From: Petrachloros mirabilis ULC683
GTDB taxonomy: Bacteria; Cyanobacteriota; Cyanobacteriia; Thermosynechococcales; Thermosynechococcaceae
DNA length: 40,667 nt
Assembly (NCBI RefSeq): GCF_009939295.1
Contig: NZ_WVIC01000038.1
Location: 1-40,667, forward strand
Direction of reading: 5' to 3'
A program made the translations under genes and the position numbers. Shown one piece after another: positions 22,386-33,456 of the stretch. The stretch's first letter is position 1; each line of letters begins with the position of its first letter. Below the pieces are notes generated by a model. It made no database searches and was not told the origin of the DNA. It saw only the letters and a list, made by a program, of their open reading frames with translations.

Positions 22386-22478
22386 GGCAGCTTTTGAGTG
22401 GCCGATGCACATCGGTGAAGAAACTGCTGGGGTGTCATGGTCGCTGCTCCGTAGCGTTTTTAAGGGAGACTACTCACT

Positions 22479-23117
22479 GTGTCTGTTGGTATTCTTGGAA
22501 CCAAGCTGGGGATGACCCAGATTTTTGATGAGGCTGGCCGCGCCGTGCCAGTGACAGTGGTGCAGGCTGGCCCTTGCCCCATTACCCAAATCAAGACAAA
22601 GCAGACGGATGGCTACACCGCCATTCAAGTGGGATTTGGCAGTGTCAAAGAGAAAGCGCTCACTCTACCTGAGTTAGGTCATCTCAAAAAGTCAGAAACG
22701 TCACCCGTTCGCCATCTTCAAGAATTTCGCTTAGAAGATGTGAGTGAGTTTGAGCTGGGTCATGCGATCACAGCAGATCGCTTTAGCGAAGGACAGTTGG
22801 TAGATGTCTCTGGCACGAGCATGGGGCGTGGATTTGCTGGCTACCAAAAGCGACACAACTTTAAGCGTGGACCCATGGGTCATGGTTCCAAAAACCATCG
22901 CTTGCCAGGTTCGACCGGAGCTGGAACAACCCCAGGCCGAGTATATCCCGGCAAACGCATGGCTGGGCAAATGGGTAATGCCCAAGTGACCGTGCGCAAG
23001 CTGACTGTAGTCAAGGTTGATGCAGAGCGCAACCTGCTTTTGATTAAGGGGGCTGTTCCGGGCAAAAGCGGTGGTCTGCTGACGATTCACCCGGCCACGA
23101 TTGTGGGCAAAGCCTAG
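22479..23117 (+). CDS. rplC: 50S ribosomal protein L3
   Basis: 212 aa with the standard L3 opening [16 protein letters not shown] and the extended arm [31 protein letters not shown] (spaced for reading), which reaches the peptidyl-transferase centre. L3 is an early assembly protein of the 50S subunit. It starts at GTG 22479 behind AAGGGAG. It is the first gene of the ribosomal superoperon in this window; rpsJ is not adjacent, as is usual in cyanobacteria. Confidence 0.97.
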   Translation: MSVGILGTKLGMTQIFDEAGRAVPVTVVQAGPCPITQIKTKQTDGYTAIQVGFGSVKEKALTLPELGHLKKSETSPVRHLQEFRLEDVSEFELGHAITADRFSEGQLVDVSGTSMGRGFAGYQKRHNFKRGPMGHGSKNHRLPGSTGAGTTPGRVYPGKRMAGQMGNAQVTVRKLTVVKVDAERNLLLIKGAVPGKSGGLLTIHPATIVGKA

Positions 23118-23159
23118 GGTTGACGACCAATTGTTTTAGGACGGCTGAAGAGATCAACG

Positions 23160-23792
23160 ATGGTTACCTGTATTGTTCGTGATTGGCAAGGTGCAGAAGT
23201 TGGCGAGACTAACTTAGACCTCCGAGTTGCCAAAGAAGAAAATGCTTCCCACATTGTCCACCGGGCGCTAGTGCGTCAACTGGCCAATGCTCGTCAAGGG
23301 ACGGCCTCGACCAAGACCCGTGCCGAAGTTCGGGGGGGCGGTCGTAAGCCTTGGCGACAAAAGGGTACGGGTCGGGCTCGGGCGGGTTCGATTCGCTCTC
23401 CGTTGTGGCGGGGCGGGGGTGTCATTTTTGGCCCCAAACCCCGAGACTACTCCATCAAGATGAACCGCAAAGAGCGGCGTTTGGCTTTACGGACGGCTTT
23501 GACGAGCCGCCTTGAAGACTTGGTGGTTGTCGATGAGTTTGAGACTCAGTTGCCCCGTCCTAAAACCAAGGAACTGATTGCTGCTTTTCGACGCTGGGGC
23601 GTAGATCCAGAAGCCAAGACCCTGTTGATTTTGGCCGATAAGCAGGAAAATGTCTATTTGTCGGCTCGCAATATTAGCCGCGTTAAGTTGCTGCTGGCTA
23701 GCAATCTGAATATTTATGACCTGCTGGCTGCCGACCAGATTGTGGCCACGAAGTCTGCGATCGCAAAAATCCAGGAGGTTTACAGTGACTAA
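23160..23792 (+). CDS. rplD: 50S ribosomal protein L4
   Basis: 210 aa, L1e/L4 family. The tunnel-lining loop is visible as [20 protein letters not shown] followed by [21 protein letters not shown]4 binds 23S rRNA near the exit tunnel. In Escherichia coli, L4 autoregulates the S10 operon; no such leader could be identified here. The end overlaps rplW by eight bases. Confidence 0.97.
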   Translation: MVTCIVRDWQGAEVGETNLDLRVAKEENASHIVHRALVRQLANARQGTASTKTRAEVRGGGRKPWRQKGTGRARAGSIRSPLWRGGGVIFGPKPRDYSIKMNRKERRLALRTALTSRLEDLVVVDEFETQLPRPKTKELIAAFRRWGVDPEAKTLLILADKQENVYLSARNISRVKLLLASNLNIYDLLAADQIVATKSAIAKIQEVYSD

Positions 23793-24087
23793 GCTTCAGA
23801 ATGCCTCTGCATCTGACATTATTCGTCGTCCCATTGTCACCGAAAAAGCGACCCTGCTCTTAGAAAACAACCAATACACCTTTGATGTCGATCCTCGGTC
23901 TACCAAGCCTCAAATTAAAGCTGCCATCGAAGAGCTGTTTGAGGTCAAGGTGATTGGTGTGAGCACCCATAACCCCCCCCAGAAAAAGCGCCGAGTGGGT
24001 CGGTTCCCAGGTCATCGTCCCCATTACAAACGAGCCATGGTCACCCTCGCCCCTGGCGATAGCATTACGCTTTTCCCCGAAGTTTAG
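23785..24087 (+). CDS. rplW: 50S ribosomal protein L23
   Basis: 100 aa, with [25 protein letters not shown] (spaced) as the conserved N-terminal half. L23 sits at the exit tunnel and docks SRP and trigger factor. The GTG at 23785, behind AGGAGG at 23773-23778, is the start; it lies inside the rplD end, implying coupling. An ATG at 23716 opens the same frame but encodes no L23 sequence. Confidence 0.96.
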   Translation: MTKLQNASASDIIRRPIVTEKATLLLENNQYTFDVDPRSTKPQIKAAIEELFEVKVIGVSTHNPPQKKRRVGRFPGHRPHYKRAMVTLAPGDSITLFPEV

Positions 24088-24124
24088 TCTCTGACTTGCA
24101 AACGTTTTATCAGGTTTTGTAGCC

Positions 24125-24988
24125 ATGGGCATCCGTCATTATCGACCCTATACCCCTGGAACTCGGCAAAAAACGAGTTCTGATTTTTCGGAGATCACGC
24201 GATCGCAGCCCGAAAAGTCCTTAGTGACCTCCAAACATCGTGCCAAAGGACGAAACAACCGTGGGGTGATTACCAGTCGGCGTCGAGGCGGCGGCCACAA
24301 GCGACTCTATCGCCTCATTGACTTTTACCGCAATAAGCACGGCATCACAGGCACCATCGCCACCGTTGAATACGATCCCTTTCGCAATGCCCGCATCGCC
24401 CTGGTTCACTACCGAGATGGCGAAAAGCGATACATTCTTCATCCTCGGAATTTGCCCGTAGGATCTGAGATTACCGCCGGCCCAGACTCCCCCATCGAAG
24501 TCGGCAATGCCCTGCCCCTAGAAAAAATTCCCCTAGGCACCGAAGTTCACAACGTAGAGCTGATTCCAGGGCGCGGCGGGCAAATTGTGCGAGCTGCTGG
24601 CTCCATGGCTCAAGTCGTTGCCAAAGAAGGGAACATGGTCACCCTGAAGCTGCCCTCCGGCGAAGTGCGTCTATTTCGCAAAGAGTGCTACGCCACCATT
24701 GGTCAAGTTGGCAACGTCGAAGCCAACAACATCAACATTGGTAAAGCCGGGCGCAATCGTTGGAAAGCCCGCCGCCCCAAAGTGAGAGGGTCGGTCATGA
24801 ACCCTGTAGATCACCCCCATGGTGGCGGTGAAGGCCGTGCCCCCATTGGCCGAAGTGGCCCTGTTACCCCTTGGGGTAAGCCCACCTTAGGATATAAAAC
24901 TCGCAAGCGCAAAAAGCAAAGCAACGCCTTAATTGTGCGTCGTCGCCGCCGCTCCTCCAAGCGAGGTCGGGGTGGACGACAAAGCTAG
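24125..24988 (+). CDS. rplB: 50S ribosomal protein L2
   Basis: 287 aa, normal for cyanobacterial L2. The KQTHRAK-type N-terminal region ([27 protein letters not shown], spaced) and the C-terminal [18 protein letters not shown] with the conserved His are present. L2 is required for subunit association and peptidyl transfer. It ends in a basic [15 protein letters not shown] tail. Confidence 0.98.
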   Translation: MGIRHYRPYTPGTRQKTSSDFSEITRSQPEKSLVTSKHRAKGRNNRGVITSRRRGGGHKRLYRLIDFYRNKHGITGTIATVEYDPFRNARIALVHYRDGEKRYILHPRNLPVGSEITAGPDSPIEVGNALPLEKIPLGTEVHNVELIPGRGGQIVRAAGSMAQVVAKEGNMVTLKLPSGEVRLFRKECYATIGQVGNVEANNINIGKAGRNRWKARRPKVRGSVMNPVDHPHGGGEGRAPIGRSGPVTPWGKPTLGYKTRKRKKQSNALIVRRRRRSSKRGRGGRQS

Positions 24989-25066
24989 TCCGTTTGCCTT
25001 GAGACAACCCCTGCCACTGCTTCACACTGAATTATCAACTCCTGCCTGTAGAGAATATTCAAAACT

Positions 25067-25345
25067 ATGTCGCGCTCACTCAAAAAAGGCCCTTTTGTGG
25101 CCGATCACCTGCTTCGCAAAATTGAAACCCTCAACGCCAAAGGCGAAAAGCAACTGATCAAAACTTGGTCTCGCGCATCTACAATTGTGCCCCAAATGAT
25201 TGGACATACCATCGCCGTTCACAACGGTCGCCAGCATGTTCCCGTCTTTGTCTCCGAGCAGATGGTGGGTCATAAACTCGGTGAATTTGCGCCCACTCGC
25301 ACCTTTCGCAGTCATGCTAAAGGTGACAAAAAAGGTCGCATGTAA
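25067..25345 (+). CDS. rpsS: 30S ribosomal protein S19
   Basis: 92 aa, full length. It opens [20 protein letters not shown] and carries [20 protein letters not shown] and [16 protein letters not shown], all standard for S19, which contacts the 30S head and S13. It follows rplB after a 78-bp gap that contains no feature I can name. Confidence 0.97.
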   Translation: MSRSLKKGPFVADHLLRKIETLNAKGEKQLIKTWSRASTIVPQMIGHTIAVHNGRQHVPVFVSEQMVGHKLGEFAPTRTFRSHAKGDKKGRM

Positions 25346-25414
25346 GGCATTAGCCTAACCCAGAGGGGGTCACCCCGCAGTACTTCCAAGAAAGCTCAGA
25401 TATAGGGCAAAGCT

Positions 25415-25786
25415 ATGACTACAAAGGTATTACAAGAACTAGATGGGGCATACGCAACTGCCCGCTATATCCGGATGTCTCCTCGGAAAGTGCGTCGAGT
25501 TCTCGATCAAATTCGAGGGGAGTCCTATCGTGAAGCACTGATTATGTTGGAGTTCATGCCCTATCGAGCCTGTGAGCCAGTCCTTAAGGTTTTACGCTCA
25601 GCCGTTGCCAACGCCGAAAACAACCTGGGCATGGATCCTGCCGATCTAACCGTCAGCGTGGCCTATGCAGACCAAGGCCCAAGCCTCCGTCGCTTTCGGC
25701 CCCGAGCCCAAGGGCGTGCCTACCAAATTCGCAAACCAACCTGCCACATCACCATTGGCGTTGCGCCCAGTGACGACGACGCCTAA
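25415..25786 (+). CDS. rplV: 50S ribosomal protein L22
   Basis: 123 aa. [22 protein letters not shown] (spaced) and the beta-hairpin region [20 protein letters not shown] identify L22, whose loop lines the exit tunnel near the macrolide site. The N-terminus [13 protein letters not shown] is slightly longer than in Escherichia coli. ATG 25415 is the only good start. Confidence 0.97.
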   Translation: MTTKVLQELDGAYATARYIRMSPRKVRRVLDQIRGESYREALIMLEFMPYRACEPVLKVLRSAVANAENNLGMDPADLTVSVAYADQGPSLRRFRPRAQGRAYQIRKPTCHITIGVAPSDDDA

Positions 25787-25838
25787 CCCTGAATCAATCT
25801 GAGCCAAATACTGCTTTAGGAACATAGAGGACGCACTT

Positions 25839-26561
25839 GTGGGACAAAAAATTCATCCAACCGGCTTTCGCCTAGGCATCACCCAAGATCATCAATCGCG
25901 TTGGTTTGCAGACACAAATCGCTACCCAGAGCTATTGCAAGAAGATCACAAAATTCGTCAGTACGTTCAAACAAAACTGAACAATGCCGGCATTTCAGGG
26001 GTGCGAATCGAGCGCAAAGCCGATCAGATTGATCTAGAAGTGCGCACTGCCCGACCGGGTGTTGTGGTCGGTCGCGGCGGTCAAGGCATTGAAAGCCTGC
26101 GCACGGGTCTTCAAGAAGCCCTTGGAAGTGCTCATCCCATTCGGATCAACGTCGTCGAAGTGTCTCGTGTTGACGCCGAGGCTACCCTAATTGCCGAATA
26201 TATCACCCAGCAGCTAGAGCGGCGAGTCTCTTTCCGTCGAGTAGTCCGCCAAGCCATTCAACGAGCCCAAAGAGCAGGGGTTGAAGGCATCAAAATTCAA
26301 GTTGCAGGTCGCCTCAACGGTGCTGAAATCGCCCGGAGTGAGTGGACTCGTGAAGGTCGTGTCCCCCTTCACACCCTGCGGGCTGATATTGACTACGCCT
26401 ATCGTACTGCCAGTACCATCTACGGCATTCTTGGCATCAAAGTCTGGGTATTCAAGGGCGAAATCATTCCCGGTTCTGAAGAGACCTCCAGCAACCGAGA
26501 ACCACAGCCCCGTCGTCGTCAGCAGCGTCGTCGTCAGCAGTTTGAAGACCGCTCAGAATAG
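25839..26561 (+). CDS. rpsC: 30S ribosomal protein S3
   Basis: 240 aa from a GTG start. [25 protein letters not shown] (spaced) begins the protein. The KH domain has the GXXG loop in [14 protein letters not shown], and the C-terminal domain [18 protein letters not shown] follows. S3 helps form the mRNA entry helicase site. The tail is a low-complexity [11 protein letters not shown] stretch encoded by CGTCGTCAGCAG repeats. Confidence 0.97.
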   Translation: MGQKIHPTGFRLGITQDHQSRWFADTNRYPELLQEDHKIRQYVQTKLNNAGISGVRIERKADQIDLEVRTARPGVVVGRGGQGIESLRTGLQEALGSAHPIRINVVEVSRVDAEATLIAEYITQQLERRVSFRRVVRQAIQRAQRAGVEGIKIQVAGRLNGAEIARSEWTREGRVPLHTLRADIDYAYRTASTIYGILGIKVWVFKGEIIPGSEETSSNREPQPRRRQQRRRQQFEDRSE

Positions 26562-26631
26562 CTGCCCTAGAAGATTTCAGATCTGATGTCCGGCCTATCT
26601 TTGTTGAACACCTTTACCTTGATCGCTGACC

Positions 26632-27054
26632 ATGTTAAGCCCAAGAAGAACTAAATATAGAAAGCAACAACGGGGGCGAATGCGCGGCACGGCTACCCGT
26701 GGCAACACCATCAGTTTTGGTGAGTTTGCGCTCCAAGCCCAAGAACCCGCTTGGATCACCGCCCGTCAAATTGAAGCCGGACGTCGAGCCATGACCCGCT
26801 ACATTCGCCGGGGCGGCAAAATCTGGATTCGAGTCTTTCCTGATAAGCCTGTGACCATGAGACCTGCAGAAACGCGCATGGGATCTGGGAAGGGATCGCC
26901 AGAGTATTGGGTCGCCGTGGTTAAACCCGGTCGAATCATGTACGAAATTGCTGGGGTTCCAGAGGAAACCGCCCGTGAAGCCATGCGATTGGCCGCATTC
27001 AAAATGCCAATTAAGACCAAATTTATCGTGCGTGAAGCGACAGAGGAGGTTTAA
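26632..27054 (+). CDS. rplP: 50S ribosomal protein L16
   Basis: 140 aa. [52 protein letters not shown] (spaced) and [20 protein letters not shown] are diagnostic of L16, which positions A-site tRNA and organises the central protuberance region. The stop is three bases before the rpmC ATG. Confidence 0.98.
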   Translation: MLSPRRTKYRKQQRGRMRGTATRGNTISFGEFALQAQEPAWITARQIEAGRRAMTRYIRRGGKIWIRVFPDKPVTMRPAETRMGSGKGSPEYWVAVVKPGRIMYEIAGVPEETAREAMRLAAFKMPIKTKFIVREATEEV

Positions 27055-27057
27055 ATC

Positions 27058-27291
27058 ATGGCACTCACGAAAATAAGCGATCTTGAAGATCTGACCCTTG
27101 AAGAAGTTGAGATCAAAATTCAAGAACTGAAGCGGCAGCTCTTTGATTTGCGGTTTCAACAGGCAACCCGCCAAGCTGTTAAGCCCCATGAATTTAAACA
27201 TGCCCGTCACACCCTGGCTCAATTGATGACCCTAAAGCATCAGCGTCACAGTGCTGGCAAGTCCACAGCAGCGGTTTCAACAGAGGAGTAG
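27058..27291 (+). CDS. rpmC: 50S ribosomal protein L29
   Basis: 77 aa, a helical hairpin protein. LEEVEIKIQELKRQLFDLRF QQATRQ (spaced) and FKHARHTLAQLMTLKHQR match L29, the exit-tunnel neighbour of L23. It has a short Ser/Thr-rich C-terminal extension. An AGAGGAGG-type site overlaps the end of rplP. Confidence 0.95.
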   Translation: MALTKISDLEDLTLEEVEIKIQELKRQLFDLRFQQATRQAVKPHEFKHARHTLAQLMTLKHQRHSAGKSTAAVSTEE

Positions 27292-27297
27292 TTTTCC

Positions 27298-27549
27298 ATG
27301 GCGGTTAAAGAACGCATAGGCATGGTCGTTAGCGACAAAATGGACAAGACGGTGGTGGTTGCAGTCGAAAGCCGCGCCCCTCATCCCAAATACGGCAAAA
27401 TTGTTGTCCAAACCCGTAGCTACAAGGCTCATGATCCCGAAAATACCTGTAAGGTCGGCGACCGGGTGCGAATTCGTGAAACCCGTCCCTTAAGCCGCAC
27501 CAAACGTTGGCTAGTCGCAGATATTCTCACTACGGTGACCAAGGGTTAG
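27298..27549 (+). CDS. rpsQ: 30S ribosomal protein S17
   Basis: 83 aa, OB-fold. [20 protein letters not shown] and [20 protein letters not shown] are the conserved S17 strands that bind 16S rRNA helix 11 early in assembly. It is six bases downstream of rpmC, so translation is coupled. Confidence 0.97.
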   Translation: MAVKERIGMVVSDKMDKTVVVAVESRAPHPKYGKIVVQTRSYKAHDPENTCKVGDRVRIRETRPLSRTKRWLVADILTTVTKG

Positions 27550-27554
27550 GAACC

Positions 27555-27923
27555 ATGATTCAGCAAGAGTCTTATTTGAATGTAGCGGACAACAGCGGTG
27601 CCAAAAAGCTGCTGTGTATCCGGGTTCTAGGTGGCAGTAAGCGTCGATATGGCGGTGTTGGCGATATCATTATTGCCACGGTTAAAGATGCAACTCCGAA
27701 TATGCCCGTTAAAAAATCTGATGTGGTTCGAGCCGTGATTGTCCGAACCAAAAAAACTATCAGTCGAGAAAGTGGCATGTCCATTCGCTTTGATGACAAC
27801 GCAGCAGTGTTGATCAACGCTGACGGCAACCCCAGGGGTACCCGAGTCTTTGGGCCGGTCGCCCGTGAGCTCCGTGACAAAAGTTTTACGAAGATTGTGT
27901 CCCTAGCACCGGAGGTTCTGTAA
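27555..27923 (+). CDS. rplN: 50S ribosomal protein L14
   Basis: 122 aa, the standard L14 length, from ATG 27555: [27 protein letters not shown] (spaced). L14 forms an intersubunit bridge and, with L19, a cluster that binds the silencing factor RsfS. The frame is open upstream into rpsQ but only this ATG gives L14. The rplX GTG follows with no gap. Confidence 0.98.
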   Translation: MIQQESYLNVADNSGAKKLLCIRVLGGSKRRYGGVGDIIIATVKDATPNMPVKKSDVVRAVIVRTKKTISRESGMSIRFDDNAAVLINADGNPRGTRVFGPVARELRDKSFTKIVSLAPEVL

Positions 27924-28274
27924 GTGGCTAAAACACAAAAAAAACAGGCCGTTCGGCATGCCATGCATGTCAAAAAGGGAGATACCGTTCAAGTCATTTC
28001 CGGCAAAGACAAAGCCAAGGTCGGAGAAGTCCTGAAGGTTCTCCCGAAAGAGAGCAAGGTCGTGGTTTCGGGTGTAAATATCAAAACCAAACATGTCAAA
28101 CCCCAACGCGAAGGCGAGTCCGGTCAGATTACAACGTTGGAATTTCCGATTCACAGCTCAAACGTGATGCTTTATTCCACAAAGCAAAACGTCGCAAGCC
28201 GCATTTGCTATAGCTTTGACGAGTCTGGACGCAAGGTGCGAATGCTCAAGAAAACGGGTGAAATTATTGATTAA
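27924..28274 (+). CDS. rplX: 50S ribosomal protein L24
   Basis: 116 aa starting at a GTG that abuts the rplN stop (TAAGTG). The KOW motif is [20 protein letters not shown], then [21 protein letters not shown]24 is an assembly initiator on 23S rRNA. The length suits cyanobacteria. An 88-bp gap follows before rplE. Confidence 0.97.
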   Translation: MAKTQKKQAVRHAMHVKKGDTVQVISGKDKAKVGEVLKVLPKESKVVVSGVNIKTKHVKPQREGESGQITTLEFPIHSSNVMLYSTKQNVASRICYSFDESGRKVRMLKKTGEIID

Positions 28275-28362
28275 TTCAAATATCATTGTTTTTTCGAGCT
28301 TTGTTGGTTCGGTGTGTCTCTATTCCTGACCCAGCCCAGGAATCTACAGTTAAGGTAAAACC

Positions 28363-28908
28363 ATGGCAGTACGATTAAAAAATTTCTACACTGAGACGGC
28401 TGTTCCGAAGCTGCGTGAACAGTTTAGCTACGACAACATTCACCAAGTTCCCAAAATCACAAAGGTGACGGTTAACCGAGGCTTGGGTGAAGCGTCCCAA
28501 AATGCCAAGGCACTCGAAAGTTCTATTAGTGAAATTGCCTTGATCACTGGTCAGCGACCTGTGGTAACTCGGGCTAGAAAGGCAATTGCAGGCTTCAAAA
28601 TCCGCCAGGGAATGCCAGTGGGTGTCATGGTCACCCTCCGTCAAGAACGGATGTATGCGTTTCTCGATCGACTGATCAACTTGGTTCTACCCCGAATTCG
28701 AGACTTTCGAGGGGTTAATCCTAAGAGTTTTGATGGTCGTGGAAACTATACCTTGGGCTTGCGTGAACAGTTGATCTTTCCAGAGGTTGAGTACGACAGC
28801 ATTGACCAAATCCGCGGGATGGATATCTCGATCATCACCACAGCAAAGACCGATGAAGAAGGCCGTGCTTTGCTGAAAGTTTTAGGAATGCCCTTTCGTG
28901 AAAACTAG
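28363..28908 (+). CDS. rplE: 50S ribosomal protein L5
   Basis: 181 aa. [40 protein letters not shown] and [20 protein letters not shown] match L5, which binds 5S rRNA and bridges to S13. In cyanobacteria rpsN does not follow it; here rpsH comes next directly. Confidence 0.98.
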   Translation: MAVRLKNFYTETAVPKLREQFSYDNIHQVPKITKVTVNRGLGEASQNAKALESSISEIALITGQRPVVTRARKAIAGFKIRQGMPVGVMVTLRQERMYAFLDRLINLVLPRIRDFRGVNPKSFDGRGNYTLGLREQLIFPEVEYDSIDQIRGMDISIITTAKTDEEGRALLKVLGMPFREN

Positions 28909-28945
28909 CTTTGTCGCCTAGGGGGCGGTTCATCAAGGAGTAACT

Positions 28946-29347
28946 ATGGCAGCGAATGACACAATTGGTGATATGTTGACGCGAATTCGCAATGCGAATA
29001 TGGCTCGGCATCAAAAAACGGAAGTTCCATCTACAAAAATAACCCGCAGTATTGCTTCTGTTCTTCGGGATGAAGGCTTTATTGCCGATTATGAAGAGGC
29101 CGGCGAAGGAGTCAAGCGGCACCTAGTCATTGCGCTGAAGTATCGGGGAAAGAATCGTCAGCCCATTATTACCCGATTGCAGCGGATTAGCCGCCCTGGT
29201 TTAAGGGTCTACTCTAGGCGGCAAGAATTGCCTCGGGTGTTAGGCGGTATCGGCATTGCTATTATCTCTACCTCCAGTGGCATTATGACCGACCGCGATG
29301 CTCGCCGTAACGGGATTGGCGGAGAAGTCCTCTGTTATGTGTGGTAG
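28946..29347 (+). CDS. rpsH: 30S ribosomal protein S8
   Basis: 133 aa. [20 protein letters not shown] and the C-terminal [20 protein letters not shown] are diagnostic. S8 organises the 16S central domain and, in Escherichia coli, represses the spc operon; no such site could be confirmed here. AAGGAG precedes ATG 28946. Confidence 0.98.
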   Translation: MAANDTIGDMLTRIRNANMARHQKTEVPSTKITRSIASVLRDEGFIADYEEAGEGVKRHLVIALKYRGKNRQPIITRLQRISRPGLRVYSRRQELPRVLGGIGIAIISTSSGIMTDRDARRNGIGGEVLCYVW

Positions 29348-29381
29348 GCATTGGTGTCGTTATTGATCAAGGAGTAGTGAA

Positions 29382-29921
29382 ATGTCTCGCATTGGCAAGC
29401 GTCCCATTGAGATTCCAAACAAGGTAAATGTAACTTTTCAGGGACAGACCGTTCTGGTGAAAGGGCCTAAGGGTGAACTCTCCCTTGATTTGGTTCCTCA
29501 GATCGCGGTGGAGCAGGTAGAGGGGGTTTTACAGGTGACTCGTCAAGATGAGTCTCGGGTTGCCCGACAACTTCATGGCTTATCTCGTACCCTGGTGGCC
29601 AATATGGTTGAAGGGGTTCACCAGGGGTTTCAAAAGCGCCTCGAAATTCAGGGGGTTGGTTATCGGGCTCAGGTGCAGGGTCGCAATCTCATTTTAAATG
29701 TGGGTTACAGCAATCCGGTCACCATTGAGCCGCCGGAAGGGATTCAAATTGCTGTTGAAAGCAACACAAATGTGATTGTCAGCGGCATTAGTAAAGAACT
29801 GGTGGGAAATGTGGCTGCTCAGATTCGAGCGGTACGTCCGCCGGAACCCTATAAAGGAAAAGGGATCCGCTACGCCGGTGAGTATGTTCGCCGTAAAGTT
29901 GGTAAGGCAGGGAAGAAATAA
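29382..29921 (+). CDS. rplF: 50S ribosomal protein L6
   Basis: 179 aa with two L6 domains. [20 protein letters not shown] opens the protein and [20 protein letters not shown] closes it. L6 sits near the factor-binding centre by the sarcin-ricin loop. The stop overlaps the rplR start by one base (TAATG). Confidence 0.98.
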   Translation: MSRIGKRPIEIPNKVNVTFQGQTVLVKGPKGELSLDLVPQIAVEQVEGVLQVTRQDESRVARQLHGLSRTLVANMVEGVHQGFQKRLEIQGVGYRAQVQGRNLILNVGYSNPVTIEPPEGIQIAVESNTNVIVSGISKELVGNVAAQIRAVRPPEPYKGKGIRYAGEYVRRKVGKAGKK

Positions 29922-30283
29922 TGAAGGCGACTCGTAGAGAATCTACTCGTAACCGCCATCAGCGGGTACGTCGTCGGGTGCAGGGAACTGCGGAGCGTCC
30001 TCGCTTGGCAGTGTTTCGGTCTAATCATCATATCTATGCTCAAGTGATTGATGATGAGCGTCAACATACCTTGGCGGCAGCTTCTACCGTAGAGCCTGCA
30101 CTCAAGCAAGCCGTTGCCTCTGGGGCAACTTGTGAGGCTTCTGTTGCAGTCGGTAAGCTATTAGCGGAGCGGGCGCTTGCTCAGGGGGTCACGCTCGTGG
30201 TTTTTGATCGCGGTGGTAAGTTATTTCATGGCCGGGTCAGGGCGTTGGCAGACGCGGCTCGCGAAGCTGGACTGGAGTTTTAA
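29921..30283 (+). CDS. rplR: 50S ribosomal protein L18
   Basis: 120 aa. [29 protein letters not shown] (spaced) and [31 protein letters not shown] (spaced) are the 5S rRNA-binding L18 fold. It is coupled to rplF by TAATG overlap and followed after 14 bases by rpsE. Confidence 0.98.
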   Translation: MKATRRESTRNRHQRVRRRVQGTAERPRLAVFRSNHHIYAQVIDDERQHTLAAASTVEPALKQAVASGATCEASVAVGKLLAERALAQGVTLVVFDRGGKLFHGRVRALADAAREAGLEF

Positions 30284-30297
30284 AGCAGGTAAACGCT

Positions 30298-30819
30298 ATG
30301 GCAAATCGTCGCAGAAGTAATCGCAGTCGCGAAAAAGAAACGAACTGGCAAGAGCGCGTGGTGCAAATTCGCCGGGTGTCTAAGGTGGTTAAGGGGGGTA
30401 AAAAGCTTAGCTTCCGTGCCATTGTGGTGGTCGGTAACGAACGGGGCCAGGTGGGCGTCGGCGTGGGTAAGGCCAGTGATGTGATCGGCGCGGTCAAGAA
30501 AGGGGTTGCGGATGGCAAAAAGCAGTTGATTGATGTGCCGTTGACGAAGGCAAATTCTATTCCTCACCCCACGTTTGGGGAAGGGGGCGCGGCTCGGGTG
30601 ATGATGCGACCGGCGGCTCCTGGAACTGGGGTGATTGCAGGGGGGGCTGTGCGCACGGTGCTTGAACTGGCGGGTGTGCGCAATGTTTTGGCCAAGCAAT
30701 TGGGCTCGGATAATCCCCTGAACAATGCGCGTGCTGCTTTGGATGCGCTAGATTCGCTCCGCACTTTTGCTGAGGTTGCTGAAGAACGGGGTGTTGCCAT
30801 TGAAAAACTTTATGCCTAG
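30298..30819 (+). CDS. rpsE: 30S ribosomal protein S5
   Basis: 173 aa. The dsRBD-like part is [30 protein letters not shown] (spaced), and the C-terminal part [23 protein letters not shown] (spaced) completes S5, which affects decoding accuracy with S4. rpmD (L30) does not follow, consistent with its absence in cyanobacteria. Confidence 0.98.
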   Translation: MANRRRSNRSREKETNWQERVVQIRRVSKVVKGGKKLSFRAIVVVGNERGQVGVGVGKASDVIGAVKKGVADGKKQLIDVPLTKANSIPHPTFGEGGAARVMMRPAAPGTGVIAGGAVRTVLELAGVRNVLAKQLGSDNPLNNARAALDALDSLRTFAEVAEERGVAIEKLYA

Positions 30820-30859
30820 GTACCCGAAAGATCCTGATGGGATTTTTGGGATTAGTTAA

Positions 30860-30877
30860 GGGGTGCGATCGCACCCC
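30860..30877. repeat. HIP1-centred perfect palindrome
   Basis: GGGGTGCGATCGCACCCC is an 18-bp perfect palindrome with HIP1 (GCGATCGC) at its centre, in the rpsE-rplO gap. In RNA it could form a hairpin, but HIP1 sites are abundant in cyanobacterial DNA, so a regulatory role is uncertain. Confidence 0.7.
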
Positions 30878-30908
30878 CAAATATGTTCATTTTTTAACAT
30901 CAACAGCC

Positions 30909-31358
30909 ATGAGACTCAATGACGCTCAACCAAAAGCCACCTCCCAGCATCGCCGTCGGCGCGTGGGTCGAGGCATTGCTGCCGGCCAAGGCGCGAGCTG
31001 CGGCTTCGGAATGCGGGGGCAAAAATCACGCTCTGGTCGTCCCACTCGCCCCGGCTTTGAAGGGGGACAAAATCCCCTCTATCGTCGGATTCCCAAGCTG
31101 AAGCACTTCCCCTTAATCAACCACAAAGTCTTCACAACGCTCAACGTAGGGGCACTCAATGGCCTCGCAGCCAATTCCCAAGTCAATGTAGATAGCCTAT
31201 TAGCAGCGGGAATATTGACCACAGCCAAAGCACCGCTAAAAATCTTGGGCGACGGAGAATTGACCATTCCCCTCACCGTGAAAGCAGCCGCAGCGACCCA
31301 AAGCGCCATTGCCAAAATCACTGCGGCGGGAGGCAGCTTCGAAGCCACCGAATCTTAG
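30909..31358 (+). CDS. rplO: 50S ribosomal protein L15
   Basis: 149 aa from ATG 30909 ([20 protein letters not shown]). The basic, glycine-rich N-terminus [20 protein letters not shown] and [15 protein letters not shown] are typical of L15. The open frame extends to 30837 but that part is intergenic and contains a HIP1 palindrome. L15 joins late in 50S assembly. Confidence 0.97.
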   Translation: MRLNDAQPKATSQHRRRRVGRGIAAGQGASCGFGMRGQKSRSGRPTRPGFEGGQNPLYRRIPKLKHFPLINHKVFTTLNVGALNGLAANSQVNVDSLLAAGILTTAKAPLKILGDGELTIPLTVKAAAATQSAIAKITAAGGSFEATES

Positions 31359-31497
31359 CTAGCGCCGAGAGTAGACCGGTCAAACACTTGTAGACAACCC
31401 AGAGCCTTACTTAGAGTGGGATATTATCAAAGAGTGATTTTGTCCCTTCACAAAGCTTATGAACCAAGCGCTTGCACCTTATAGAGGAATATCCTAG

Positions 31498-32808
31498 ATG
31501 GTTGTCAGTCGAGGAAAAACACCCACAGCTCAAGAAACCTTTGCGCAGATGGCTCAAGCCGCCGGTCTGCGCAGTCGGATTTTTGTCACCATCGGTCTGT
31601 TAATTTTGGTGCGTCTAGGCATCTACCTACCCGTGCCAGGAATTGACAGACCCGCCTTTGCAGCAGCCATCCAAGACTTTCAATTCATCGGGTTCCTCGA
31701 CTTCTTTTCCGGTGGGGGCTTCTCTGCTGTGGGCATTTTTGCCCTAGGCATCCTGCCCTTTATTAACGCCTCCATTATTTTGCAGTTGTTAACTGCGGCC
31801 TTGCCGTCCCTAGAACGATTGCAAAAAGACGAAGGTGAAGCAGGTCGCCGTAAGCTCTCCCAAATTACTCGTTATGTGGCGCTGGGTTGGGCTGTGATCC
31901 AAAGTACCGGCTTTGCCCTGTTAGTCAACTCCATCGAAGGGGTGGTCATCAACCCTGGCCCTTGGTTTGTGGTTCAGATGGTTTTAGCCTTGACCGCCGG
32001 ATCCATGTTTGTGATGTGGGTGGGCGAACTGATCACAGAGCGAGGTGTTGGTAACGGTGCCTCCCTGCTGATTTTCCTCAGCATTGTTTCAGTGCTGCCC
32101 ACCTCCATTAGTGCCACGATTGACCTTGCCCAAGGGGGCGGCAGCGTTGGTGGCATCGTCATTTTGCTGGCAGTCTTCTTGGTGATGATTATCGGCATTG
32201 TGTTTGTTCAAGAAGGAACCCGACGCATCCCCATCGTCTATGCTCGGCGGCAAGTTGGGCGGCGACTCTATCGAGAACAAACCAGCTACCTGCCCTTGCG
32301 ATTGAACCAGGGTGGCGTCATGCCCATTATCTTTGCCTCCGCAGTCTTAATTTTGCCCAGCTTTCTAGCCGGACTCGTTCGCAACGAAACCTTCGCTCAA
32401 ATTGCGGCCTACCTGTCCCCCGGTAGCAGCATCCCCTGGCTCTACGCAGGGTTTTACTTGATTTTGATCCTGTTCTTCAGCTACTTCTATGCTTCCTTGG
32501 TGGTTAACCCGGTAGACATGGCGCAAAATCTTAAAAAAATGGGCGCCAGCATCCCCGGTATTCGTCCCGGAAGAGCCACCACGGAATATATTGAGCGCGT
32601 CTTAAATCGCTTGACGTTTCTGGGGGCAATTTTCTTAGGAGCAGTAGCCATTATTCCCACTGCCGTAGAAGGTGCGACCCGTGTCACCACCTTTCAAGGA
32701 TTAGGGGCAACTTCTCTACTGATCCTGGTCAGCGTGGCCATTGACACTGCTAAGCAAATTCAAACCTATGTGATTTCCCAACGGTATGAAGGGATGGTGA
32801 AACAATAG
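31498..32808 (+). CDS. secY: protein translocase subunit SecY
   Basis: 436 aa with about ten hydrophobic segments. The first, [23 protein letters not shown] (spaced), and the plug-region motif [20 protein letters not shown] are characteristic, as is [13 protein letters not shown] and the cytosolic loop with [20 protein letters not shown]. SecY is the channel of the Sec translocon in plasma and thylakoid membranes. Its last base is shared with the adk GTG start. A 139-bp gap before it may hold a promoter. Confidence 0.98.
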   Translation: MVVSRGKTPTAQETFAQMAQAAGLRSRIFVTIGLLILVRLGIYLPVPGIDRPAFAAAIQDFQFIGFLDFFSGGGFSAVGIFALGILPFINASIILQLLTAALPSLERLQKDEGEAGRRKLSQITRYVALGWAVIQSTGFALLVNSIEGVVINPGPWFVVQMVLALTAGSMFVMWVGELITERGVGNGASLLIFLSIVSVLPTSISATIDLAQGGGSVGGIVILLAVFLVMIIGIVFVQEGTRRIPIVYARRQVGRRLYREQTSYLPLRLNQGGVMPIIFASAVLILPSFLAGLVRNETFAQIAAYLSPGSSIPWLYAGFYLILILFFSYFYASLVVNPVDMAQNLKKMGASIPGIRPGRATTEYIERVLNRLTFLGAIFLGAVAIIPTAVEGATRVTTFQGLGATSLLILVSVAIDTAKQIQTYVISQRYEGMVKQ

Positions 32809-33377
32809 TGGCACGTTTAGTCTTATTTGGCCCTCCCGGTGCTGGCAAAGGAACCCAGGCAACTGCACTCTCTAAGATTCTGAACCTGATTCATATTTCT
32901 ACAGGTGATTTATTCCGAGCAGCCGTCGCCCAGAAGACCGCATTAGGTATCCAAGCTCAGCAGTATTTAGACAAGGGAGAGTTGGTTCCGGACGAAGTTG
33001 TCATTGGTATGGTGCGAGAACGATTGGGACGCGGCGACACTCACTCAGGGTGGATCTTAGATGGATTTCCCCGCACCATACCCCAGGCCAAGGCTCTAGA
33101 ATCTCTGCTCATCGAGATTGATCAACGCCTTGATCAAGTGATTAACCTCAAAGTGTCAGACGATGTTTTAGTAGCGCGATTGCTGTCTCGGGGTCGCCAA
33201 GATGACACTGAAGCAGTGATCCGTCGTCGCCTACAAGTCTATGCCGAACAGACTCAACCTTTGATTCAGTTTTACCAAGAGCGGCAGCAGCTTATTAATA
33301 TTGATGGCAATCAATCCATGGCTCAAGTGACTCAGGCCATTGAGCAAGCAGTGACCCTCCTCGATCATTCGCTTTAG
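32808..33377 (+). CDS. adk: adenylate kinase
   Basis: 189 aa, the short form without a zinc-type long LID. The P-loop is [13 protein letters not shown], the AMP site is [14 protein letters not shown], and [14 protein letters not shown] and [16 protein letters not shown] follow. It converts ATP and AMP into two ADP. It starts at a GTG overlapping the secY stop by one base, so it is translationally coupled. Confidence 0.98.
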   Translation: MARLVLFGPPGAGKGTQATALSKILNLIHISTGDLFRAAVAQKTALGIQAQQYLDKGELVPDEVVIGMVRERLGRGDTHSGWILDGFPRTIPQAKALESLLIEIDQRLDQVINLKVSDDVLVARLLSRGRQDDTEAVIRRRLQVYAEQTQPLIQFYQERQQLINIDGNQSMAQVTQAIEQAVTLLDHSL

Positions 33378-33456
33378 CAGAGGCTTTATTGCAATGCCAA
33401 ACAGATCCCATTTAGTGTTCTTGATCTCGAAGATGTCCTAGAAGGAGGCTTAATCC

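Noticed and set aside
22214-22528. Rightward 104-aa ORF upstream of and into rplC
   Set aside because: It is built from the MITE-like element and out-of-frame rplC sequence.
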